Assembly: GCF_001005085.2 (NCBI RefSeq)
Contig: NZ_LBMU02000045.1
Coordinates: 62,001 to 126,000, forward strand
Source: Streptomyces humi
Lineage (GTDB): Bacteria; Actinomycetota; Actinomycetes; Streptomycetales; Streptomycetaceae
Direction of reading: 5' to 3'
Length of the DNA stretch: 64,000 nt
Below, in pieces: positions 57,906 to 64,000 of the stretch; within the stretch, counting starts at the first letter, position 1, and each line of letters starts with the position of its first letter. Under the pieces are notes generated by a model. The model was not told the DNA's origin and searched no databases. It saw only the letters and a list, made by a program, of their open reading frames with translations. A program made the translations under genes and the position numbers.

Positions 57906-59129
57906 TCAGCGCGGCGCGGGCGCCCGCAGGACGAGGGCGGAGTTGAAGCCGCCGTATCCCCGGGCCAGGACCAGTGCGGTGCGCAGTCCGAGGTGGCGCG
58001 GCTGGTCGACGACGACGTCTATGTCGTACTCGGGGGAGAGCTTGACGTTGACGGTGGCGGGGACGATCCCGTCGCGCAGGGCGAGCAGGGCGGTGGCCAG
58101 GTCGAGGGGGGCGGCGCCCGAGTAGAGGCGGCCGGTCATCGTCTTGGGGCAGCTGACCGGGACGCCGCGCGCGCCGAAGACCTGGACGAGCGCGTCGGCC
58201 TCGGCACGGTCGAGGTCGAGGTCGCCGGCGGCGTCGGCGAACACGACATCTACGTCGGCGGGTTGGGCGCCCGCGTCGGCGAGGGCGAGTTCGACGGCCT
58301 TGCGCAGACCGGACGGACGCCCGCTGCCGGGCCTGGGGTCGAAGGTGGCGCCGTAGCCGGCGATCTCGCCGTAGGAGTGCGCGCCTCGTTCACGGGCGGC
58401 CTCGGCGGCCTCCAGGATCAGGATCGCGCCGCCCTCGCCGGGCACATAGCCGCAGGCGTCGCGGTCGAAGGGAAGGTAGGCGCGGGCGGGGTCCTCGCTG
58501 GTGCTGAGCCGACCGCCGGCGAGCTGCGCGACCCAGCCCCAGGGGCACAGGGAGGCGTCGACGCCTCCGGAGACGACAAGACGGGTGCCCTTGCGGATCA
58601 GCCGACGGGCCTGGGCGACCGCGTCGAGGCCGCCGGCCTGGTCGCTGACGACGACGCCGCTGGGGCCCTTCATGCCGTTGCGGATGGAGATCTGGCCGCT
58701 GTTGACGGCGTAGAACCAGGCGAAGGACTGGTACGCGGACACGTACTGGCTGCCCTGGCTCCACAGCTTGCGCAGCTCGTTCTGGCCGAACTCGAAGCCG
58801 CCGGACGCGCTCGCGGTGACCACGCCCATGTCGAAGGAGGCCAGTTCGTCGGGGCGTACGCCCGCATCGGCCAGGGCCCAGTCGGCGGCGGCGAGGGCGA
58901 GCCGGGTCATCCGGTCGGTCTGCGGGATGAGCCGGCCCGGGAGGTGCTCCTCGGCGGTGAACCCGGTGATCTCACCGGCGAGTTTCGCCGGGTAGCCGGA
59001 GGGGTCGAAGCGGGTGAGGCGGCGGATGCCGCTGCGGCCCTCCAGCGTGGCCGCCCAGTGCTCGCCTGTCCCGAGCCCGGTCGGCGAGGCGACGCCGAGG
59101 CCGGTCACCACGACGGTCGCCGTACTCAC
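57906..59129 (-). CDS. Ketosynthase beta/chain-length factor
   Basis: A 407-residue KS-fold protein. The active-site Cys is replaced by Gln164 (SGVVVSDQAGGLDAV), the mark of KS-beta/CLF. TVVVTGLGVASPTGLGTGEH at the N-terminus and FDPRPGSGRPSGLRKAVELA follow the family. It forms the heterodimer with KS-alpha and sets chain length. Overlaps the KS-alpha stop by 4 nt (GTGA). Confidence 0.9.
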   Translation of the reverse strand: MSTATVVVTGLGVASPTGLGTGEHWAATLEGRSGIRRLTRFDPSGYPAKLAGEITGFTAEEHLPGRLIPQTDRMTRLALAAADWALADAGVRPDELASFDMGVVTASASGGFEFGQNELRKLWSQGSQYVSAYQSFAWFYAVNSGQISIRNGMKGPSGVVVSDQAGGLDAVAQARRLIRKGTRLVVSGGVDASLCPWGWVAQLAGGRLSTSEDPARAYLPFDRDACGYVPGEGGAILILEAAEAARERGAHSYGEIAGYGATFDPRPGSGRPSGLRKAVELALADAGAQPADVDVVFADAAGDLDLDRAEADALVQVFGARGVPVSCPKTMTGRLYSGAAPLDLATALLALRDGIVPATVNVKLSPEYDIDVVVDQPRHLGLRTALVLARGYGGFNSALVLRAPAPR

Positions 59130-60397
59130 ACCTGCTTCCTTTCCGGCTCGGCCAGCACCATCGCGCTCTGGAACCCGCCGAACCCGCTGCCGACGGTGAG
59201 CACCGTGTCGACGAGCTGGTCGCGGGCATCGAGCGGCACGTAGTCGAGGTCGCACTCGGGGTCGGGGGTGTGGAGGTTGGCGGTCGGCGGGACGACGTCG
59301 TACTCCATGGCCAGGACCGAAGCGGCGATCTCGATGGAGCCGATCGCGCCCAGGGAGTGGCCCACCATCGACTTGATCGAGCTGACCGGGGTGCGGTAGG
59401 CGTGTGCGCCGAGGCTGCGTTTGAACGCGGCCGTCTCGTGGCGGTCGTTCTGTTTCGTGCCCGAGCCGTGCGCGTTGATGTAGTCGACGGCCTCGCCGGG
59501 CAGCCGCGCCTCGTCGAGGGCGACCCGGATCGCCTCGGCCATCTCCGCGCCGTCGGGGCGCAGTCCGGTCATGTGGTAGGCGTTCGAGCGGGTCGCGTAC
59601 CCGGCGATCTCCGCGTAGATGTGTGCGCCGCGCCTGCGGGCGCTGTCGAGTTCCTCCAGCACGAACACGGCCGCGCCCTCGCCGAGCACGAACCCGTTGC
59701 GGGTGCCGTCGAACGGGCGGGAGGCGTGGGCCGGGTCGTCGTGACGAGGAGTGGTGGCCTTGATCGCGTCGAAGCAGGCCATGGTGATCGGGGAGATCGG
59801 CGCGTCCGACGAGCCTGCGATCATGATGTCCACCGCTCCCTCACGGATCAACTCGGCGGCATACCCGACGGAGTCGATGCCCGAGGTGCACCCGGTGGAC
59901 ACCACGGTGGCGGGGCCCTCGGCGCCGACCGCCCAGGCGACCTCGGTGGCGAAGGAACTGGGCACCAGGTGGTCGTAGAGGTGTGGTGCCGCGTACGCGT
60001 GGTCGACGAGGGCGAGCCGGCCGCCGTCGCTGACGACGCGGTACTCCTCGTCCAGGCCCATCGTGGCGCCGACCGCGCTCCCGATGGTGACGCCGGTGCG
60101 GTAAGGGTCGAGGCCGGCGAACTCGATCCCGCTGTCCGCGACCGCGCCGCGCGCCGCGACCACCGCGAACTGGGCGGCCCGGTCCATCCGGCGCACCTCC
60201 TGCGGGGTGAGGCCGTGCTCGTACGGATCGAAGTCGATCTCGGCGGCGACGCGGGAGCGGAACGGCGCGGGGTCGAAGAAGGTGATTCCCCGAGTCGCCG
60301 TACGTCCCTCACTCAGGAGGCTCCAGAAGTTCTTGGCGCCCACGCCACCCGGCGCCAGCACCTCGAGCCCCGTGATGACGACGCGACGCGCGCTCAC
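59126..60397 (-). CDS. Ketosynthase alpha
   Basis: A 423-residue ketosynthase. Cys170 (STGCTSGIDSVGYA), His310 (NAHGSGTKQNDRHE) and His347 (MVGHSLGAIGS) form the condensing triad. With the CLF it builds the poly-beta-ketide from malonyl-ACP. The GTG at 60397 overlaps the cyclase stop by 4 nt. Gene order cyclase-KS-CLF-ACP-KR-ARO is the common angucycline arrangement. The size of the set suggests a decaketide, which sequence alone cannot prove. Confidence 0.91.
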   Translation of the reverse strand: MSARRVVITGLEVLAPGGVGAKNFWSLLSEGRTATRGITFFDPAPFRSRVAAEIDFDPYEHGLTPQEVRRMDRAAQFAVVAARGAVADSGIEFAGLDPYRTGVTIGSAVGATMGLDEEYRVVSDGGRLALVDHAYAAPHLYDHLVPSSFATEVAWAVGAEGPATVVSTGCTSGIDSVGYAAELIREGAVDIMIAGSSDAPISPITMACFDAIKATTPRHDDPAHASRPFDGTRNGFVLGEGAAVFVLEELDSARRRGAHIYAEIAGYATRSNAYHMTGLRPDGAEMAEAIRVALDEARLPGEAVDYINAHGSGTKQNDRHETAAFKRSLGAHAYRTPVSSIKSMVGHSLGAIGSIEIAASVLAMEYDVVPPTANLHTPDPECDLDYVPLDARDQLVDTVLTVGSGFGGFQSAMVLAEPERKQV

Positions 60398-60723
60398 GCG
60401 GACGCCTCCCACGCATAGAACCGCTTCGCCATCGCGTCCGCCGGTGAGCGCCACGTCGCCGGGTCGTACGCCTCGATGAACGGCTTCAGGTCGTTGCTGA
60501 TCCCGATGAACCGGGGGTCGGTCTTCGCCGCCTCGATCAGCTCTCCCCCGTTGTCCTCGTCGAAGTCCTGGAGGTGGAAGTACAGCCCCCGATAGTGAAA
60601 GAGCTGGCGCCGCCTGGTCCCCATCCTGTGCGGCATCTCGGTCGCGTCGAATTCGGCGAACAGGCCGGCCACGTGGGCGCTCGCGCCCGGTTCCAGCCTG
60701 GCGACGATCAATGTGCTGTGCAT
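60394..60723 (-). CDS. TcmI-family polyketide cyclase
   Basis: A 109-residue dimeric alpha-beta barrel protein: STLIVARLEPGASAHVAGLF, RRRQLFHYRGLYFHLQDFDE, DPATWRSPADAMAKRFYAWE. TcmI-type cyclases fold the later rings of the aromatic polyketide. I choose the ATG at 60723, 9 nt after GGAG. A GTG at 60729 is only 3 nt from it. It is the first gene of the core operon, so the promoter lies at about 60730-60800. Confidence 0.88.
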   Translation of the reverse strand: MHSTLIVARLEPGASAHVAGLFAEFDATEMPHRMGTRRRQLFHYRGLYFHLQDFDEDNGGELIEAAKTDPRFIGISNDLKPFIEAYDPATWRSPADAMAKRFYAWEASA

Positions 60724-61172
60724 GCGCACCTACTCCCCGTGTGTAATGACCATGACATAACAGCAGGCATGTCGCGTGCCGCTTCTCCCACATGCCCACG
60801 CTGACCCGCGGCTTCAAGCCTCCTGGGCGCGGGGATCGCGTTCAAGGGAGGCCGGTTCAGGGCTTTGTCAGGGTCTTCCGGGGGACTGCACAGAAAGGTC
60901 AGACGGGTGCGGGCAACGACAGCGGGAGGTGTAGCGGGACAGAAGACCGCGGGGTGGGTCAGACGAGCGTCACGAGAGGGTGGGCGTGCTTCGCGGGGGT
61001 GTTCCGGCGAGCGGTACGGCCGAGGGCGACCGGAACAGCCATGGCGAGGCAACCAGCCCCCGCGATACCACCCCGGCGAGCGGGCCGGCCTCCGAGACGC
61101 GCCGGTCGGGGCGGCACGGATCCCTCGACGCCTGACCGCCGCACCGATCACGCCCACGACCTGGGCCGCGGC
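60724..61172. other. Promoter region of the PKS core and gap
   Basis: Minus-strand reading toward the cyclase shows tgttatgtcatggtcattac (60734-60760 region), AT-richer than its surroundings and containing GTCATgGTCAT, a candidate promoter or activator site. Beyond about 60800 no gene is convincing up to the LuxR remnant at 61173. Confidence 0.45.
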
Positions 61173-61272
61173 GACGAAGTCACCAGACACCTCGCGGTCT
61201 CCGAACGCCCCGTCAAAGGCCACGTCAGCCGCCTGCCGACGAAAGACCCGCTGCCGAGATCGCGCTCAAGCC
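61173..61272 (+). pseudogene. LuxR-type HTH remnant
   Basis: The plus frame reads DEVTRHLAVSERPVKGHVSR then LPTKDPLPRSR, a degraded version of the LuxR/NarL recognition helix (EVA..L..S..TVK.HV..). It lacks the rest of the domain and any receiver. It is a dead end of a regulator at the edge of the PKS cluster. Confidence 0.5.
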
Positions 61273-61303
61273 GCCAGTCGTGGCCCGTCGCGCATTCCCG
61301 CCG

Positions 61304-61572
61304 TCACCACCGAGGCAACCAGTAGATGGGGGCGTTGCCCCGACCCCGGTGCCCGACCTCCGACGGAAACCCTGTCGCCGGCCGCTCCTCCGGCAGTGTG
61401 TCCCGCAGCTGCCCGCCCGAGGGCAGCGAGATCGGCGGCCCGACGGCGAGCCACAACAGCAGCCCGCCGGGGCCGGATTCGACGGCCCGTACGGGGGTCC
61501 TGGTGCTCAGGTGGCCGCCGCGTACAGGTCGCAGTGGAGTACGTGTCCGGGTTCGAAGTGCATGACGATCAT
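61304..61572 (-). pseudogene. DUF402-like gene, frameshifted
   Basis: The minus frame from the ATG at 61572 reads MIVMHFEPGHVLHCDLYAAA and stops. After a one-base shift near 61520, another frame continues GGHLSTRTPVRAVESGPGGL, LLWLAVGPPISLPSGGQLRD and an ending APIYWLPRW. Together this looks like a DUF402/FomD-like protein of about 90 residues. A sequencing error or real decay are both possible. Confidence 0.5.
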
Positions 61573-61703
61573 GGTGTCGGCGCGATGTTGCACATCTGTG
61601 GCCCATCGTGCGGATTGAGGTCGGCCAGCCCCGATGAGGGCTGGCCGAGGCGCTTCCTGGCGAGCCGCCGGCTGCACCAAGGTCGCTGCGGAGTCGTTCC
61701 CGC

Positions 61704-62312
61704 CTATCGCGGCCCCGACGGTTCGGCCGGTCGATTCAGCACAGCCGAGCCACTCTTAGCGGCGACTGCGGCGACAGTTGCAAGGTCTTCGCCCGAGAAG
61801 CCGGCACGGCTGAGCACCGCCAGAGATTTGTTCGTTGCCAGCGTGCACAACGCCAGCTCGGCAGCCTCCTGCTCACCGGCCCCCGCCGCCAGCAACGCCT
61901 GCTCCAGCCTCGCCCGCAAACCGTCGATCATGGCGCGGACCAGCGCCCGGCCCTCCGCGTCAAGCGCCGGGAACTGTGTTGCCGACACCGTGAGCAGGCA
62001 GCCATCCGGGACCGCCGGGTCGGCGATTCGGTTCAGCGAGACCTGGAGGAAGGCGGCCACAACGGCGCTCGGGCTCGGGTGGGCGCCGGACAGTGCCTGT
62101 TCGTACAGCGGGTGGTAGGTCTGCGCGTACCGTTGGAGGCTTTTCCGGAAGAGGGCGCTCTTGTCGCCGAAGGTGCCGTAGAGCGAGCCCCGGCCCAGGC
62201 CCGTGCCCTCGGTCAGGCGATCGATCGAGGCCTCCGAATAACCCCAGCGCCAGAAGACGAGCATCGCGCGTCGTAGCGCCTCGTCCACGTCGAATTGCTT
62301 GCGGCCTGCCAT
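61704..62312 (-). CDS. TetR-family repressor
   Basis: A 202-residue regulator. The HTH is FDVDEALRRAMLVFWRWGYS, SIDRLTEGTGLGRGSLYGTF. The YGTFGDKSALFRKSL helix and ligand domain with PDGCLLTVSA are typical of a subgroup controlling detoxification enzymes. It is divergent from the alpha/beta hydrolase, with the dyad at 62332-62351 between them. Confidence 0.88.
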   Translation of the reverse strand: MAGRKQFDVDEALRRAMLVFWRWGYSEASIDRLTEGTGLGRGSLYGTFGDKSALFRKSLQRYAQTYHPLYEQALSGAHPSPSAVVAAFLQVSLNRIADPAVPDGCLLTVSATQFPALDAEGRALVRAMIDGLRARLEQALLAAGAGEQEAAELALCTLATNKSLAVLSRAGFSGEDLATVAAVAAKSGSAVLNRPAEPSGPR

Positions 62313-62331
62313 GGTCCGTCAGCCTACACAT

Positions 62332-62351
62332 CTTGTACCGATCGTTCAAAG
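62332..62351. promoter_or_regulatory. Probable TetR operator
   Basis: cttgtaccgatcgttcaaag is an imperfect 20-bp palindrome centred on CGATCG with matches at 14 of 20 positions. It lies 19-38 bp before the tetR and hydrolase start codons. Confidence 0.55.
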
Positions 62352-62368
62352 ATGGGTATGGTCGCCGC

Positions 62369-63268
62369 ATGACAACCTTGAGTTCGTTGCGGCTGCCTGA
62401 CGGATTCCTCGACGTCTTCACCAGCCAGCTCGTAGAGGTGAACGGGCTGCGACTGCACGCGGTCACCGGTGGGGACGGCCCGGCGCTGCTCCTGATCGGC
62501 GGGTGGCCCCAGACCTGGTACGCCTGGCGGGAGGTGATGCCCGCGCTCGCCCGCCGGCACACCGTCGTCGCCGTCGACTCGCGCGGAGCCGGGCTGTCCG
62601 ACAAGCCCGACGACGGGTACGACGCCGGCACGCTGGCCGCCGATCTGGTCGCCTTGATGGCCGCGCTCGGGCACGATCGGTTCGACGTGGTCGGCCACGA
62701 CATCGGCACGTGGACCGGATACGCCCTCGCCGCCGATCACCCCGAGCGGGTGGGCCGGCTCGCCATCCTCGAAGCACTGATCCCCGGACTCACGCCGTCC
62801 CCGCCGTTCTTCGGCCCGGCCGCGGCCAGCCTGAAGCTCTGGCAGTTCGGCTTCAACCGGCTCACCGACCTCAACGAGGAACTGGTCCGGGGACGGGAGC
62901 GGCTCTTCTTCGGCTGGCAGTTCGCCACCAAGGCCGCCACGCGGACCGCGATCCCCGAGTACGCCGTCGACGTCTACGTCGACGCGATCACCACGGATCC
63001 TCGCGCGCTGCGAGCGAGCTTCGCCTACTACCGGGCGTTGGACGAGACGATCGCGCAGAACGAGCGGCGCAGCAGGACCCGGCTGACCCTGCCGGTACTC
63101 GCCGTCGGCGGCGCGCTGTGGAGCGGCGCCGGTGCCGCCCAGACGATGAGGCTGGCTGCCGACGACGTCACGGAAGTAGTCCTCGACGACTGCGGCCACT
63201 ACCCGGCCGAGGAACAGCCGGCACGATTCGCCGAGATCCTGGAGGACTTCCTCCTGGCCGACCGGTAG
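62369..63268 (+). CDS. Alpha/beta hydrolase, epoxide-hydrolase-like
   Basis: A 299-residue hydrolase. The oxyanion region is LLIGGWPQTWYAWREVMPAL. Nucleophile Asp is in FDVVGHDIGTWTGYALAADH (GHDIGT, an Asp elbow as in epoxide or haloalkane hydrolases). A C-terminal His is in LDDCGHYPAEEQP. The family opens epoxides or cleaves C-Cl bonds. The paired TetR repressor probably controls it. Confidence 0.85.
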   Translation: MTTLSSLRLPDGFLDVFTSQLVEVNGLRLHAVTGGDGPALLLIGGWPQTWYAWREVMPALARRHTVVAVDSRGAGLSDKPDDGYDAGTLAADLVALMAALGHDRFDVVGHDIGTWTGYALAADHPERVGRLAILEALIPGLTPSPPFFGPAAASLKLWQFGFNRLTDLNEELVRGRERLFFGWQFATKAATRTAIPEYAVDVYVDAITTDPRALRASFAYYRALDETIAQNERRSRTRLTLPVLAVGGALWSGAGAAQTMRLAADDVTEVVLDDCGHYPAEEQPARFAEILEDFLLADR

Positions 63269-63575
63269 CGGCCCGCGGCATCACCCCGTCATCCGGCACC
63301 CACACCCCCGACCCGGCCGAAACACCCAAGGACAAGGGCTGGATGTCCAGGCCGTCAGTCCACCGTTCCGACGCGCCGTATGCCCCCACACGAACGGTTG
63401 AACCACCTCTCATTGCCACGACACAACGCGTCCCGGACGGCGAGCAGGTGGCTGGGTGGGCACTCAAATGCCCAGCCTGTTCGGGCGGTTAGCCGGGACC
63501 AGTTGCGGAAGTTGCCATGTGCCGCCTGGCGGTACGCGACTTGGAACCGAGACGCGAGTAGGCGGTACCGCGCGT
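63269..63575. other. Gap without a confident gene
   Basis: 307 bp between the hydrolase and the partial gene at the right edge. Open frames here are short and without family resemblance. Confidence 0.5.
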
Positions 63576-64000
63576 TCAAGGGGCAGTTGGCTCTGCGGGG
63601 TGCAGCGCGATACGTGCCGCATGGATGAAGCCGGTGATCGCCTCGTCAAACGTAGGGACGTCGACAGGCGCCCGCTCGGACGGCTGGCAGAGCGTGGCCA
63701 GCATTCCTCCCGGTAGCTCGCAGGTGCTGAACAGATCTCGCAGCTCCTGCAACACCGCCTCCGAGCCGGCTTCCATCTCCGGGGTGCCAATGGTGCGCCA
63801 AAATCCCGTGGCGACGGGGATCAACTCCCAGATGCGCGTCACCTCTCGCCGGTGAACATGAGCACGGGCATCGATCTCGTGCATCGCGGCCATCCGGCGT
63901 GCGTGCTGTTCGTACACCAATGCCAGCAGAGTGGCGGAGTGCCGAAGGGTGACGGCCGCCTGCGCGACATCGTCAGGACCTTCCAGCCGCACCACCCAAC
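63576..64000 (-). CDS. Hypothetical protein, partial at the right edge
   Basis: The minus frame runs from the window edge to a stop at 63576-63578, giving at least 141 codons: ATLLALVYEQHARRMAAMHE, HRREVTRIWELIPVATGFWR, PEMEAGSEAVLQELRDLFST. The sequence is helical with high third-position GC and is probably real. Its start may lie outside the window; a GTG at 63995 is possible. I do not recognise the family. Confidence 0.55.
   Translation of the reverse strand, partial: WVVRLEGPDDVAQAAVTLRHSATLLALVYEQHARRMAAMHEIDARAHVHRREVTRIWELIPVATGFWRTIGTPEMEAGSEAVLQELRDLFSTCELPGGMLATLCQPSERAPVDVPTFDEAITGFIHAARIALHPAEPTAP

Noticed and set aside
1..64000. rRNA, tRNA or phage structural genes
   Set aside because: No cloverleaf-like or rRNA sequence and no capsid, tail or terminase-like protein was recognised on either strand.

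Overview
The window is high-GC actinobacterial DNA, almost certainly Streptomyces. The codons are strongly G/C-biased at the third position. Typical Streptomyces families are present: an ANTAR protein, TetR, MarR and AraC regulators, LLM flavin oxidoreductases, a persulfide (CstR) regulon and a type II polyketide cluster. Start codons are often GTG, and genes overlap by 4 bp in long operons. No rRNA, tRNA or CRISPR array was seen. The density of broken genes and transposase remnants suggests an accessory part of the chromosome, possibly an arm.

Layout. 0.4-2.2 kb: an FHA/membrane protein, a small protein sharing an unusual Gly/Asn/Gln motif with it, and a DUF3052-like protein. 2.9-3.3 kb: a short ANTAR protein. 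3.7-7.8 kb: a sulfide/persulfide detoxification regulon made of the CstR repressor, a CstB-like persulfide dioxygenase-rhodanese, two more rhodaneses and a TauE/SafE exporter. It has three near-identical CstR palindromes and a broken DUF302 gene. 7.8-11.9 kb: small accessory genes (VOC, an Imm53-type immunity protein, a CbiX fragment, a secreted Cys-rich protein, an AraC regulator) and integrase/transposase remnants. 12.4-17.6 kb: a repetitive membrane-anchored protein followed by a 1421-residue P-type ATPase. 19.8-23.3 kb: a BtuFCD-type cobalamin uptake operon with a ferredoxin-like protein, headed by a cobalamin riboswitch.

23.3-27.6 kb is a patchwork of fragments: a DUF2083 regulator, SMI1/KNR4, IS5 and IS21 transposases, a TetR gene interrupted by a 7-bp tandem repeat, and half a quinone oxidoreductase. 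An intact SMI1/KNR4 gene and a possible nuclease lie inside it. 27.6-30.5 kb holds a TetR/NmrA pair with a clear palindromic operator, then a Tat-exported sulfite oxidase-type molybdoenzyme. 31.7-35.5 kb holds a TetR gene, a quinone oxidoreductase (both preceded by the same 25-bp element), an FSP1-like flavoprotein and an SDR.

35.5-60.7 kb is a type II aromatic polyketide cluster of angucycline character. The minus-strand core runs TcmI-type cyclase, KS-alpha, KS-beta/CLF, ACP, C9-type ketoreductase, aromatase/cyclase, the same order I recall for landomycin-type clusters. It continues with FAD monooxygenases, a double ABM monooxygenase, a SnoaL-like protein, a methyltransferase and an LLM oxidoreductase. 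Between this core and the regulators/exporter (atypical OmpR regulator, MarR, DHA2 MFS pump) sits a tightly overlapping operon of an oligopeptide-type ABC importer, an LLM oxidoreductase and a thiosulfate sulfurtransferase. Opposite it lies an LLM-hemerythrin fusion gene. No sugar-biosynthesis or glycosyltransferase genes are visible, so the product may be an unglycosylated aglycone. The importer/LLM/rhodanese operon may supply sulfur or scavenge a sulfur compound.

60.7-64 kb: remnants of a LuxR-type regulator and a DUF402 gene, a TetR/alpha-beta hydrolase divergent pair, and a partial hypothetical gene running off the window.
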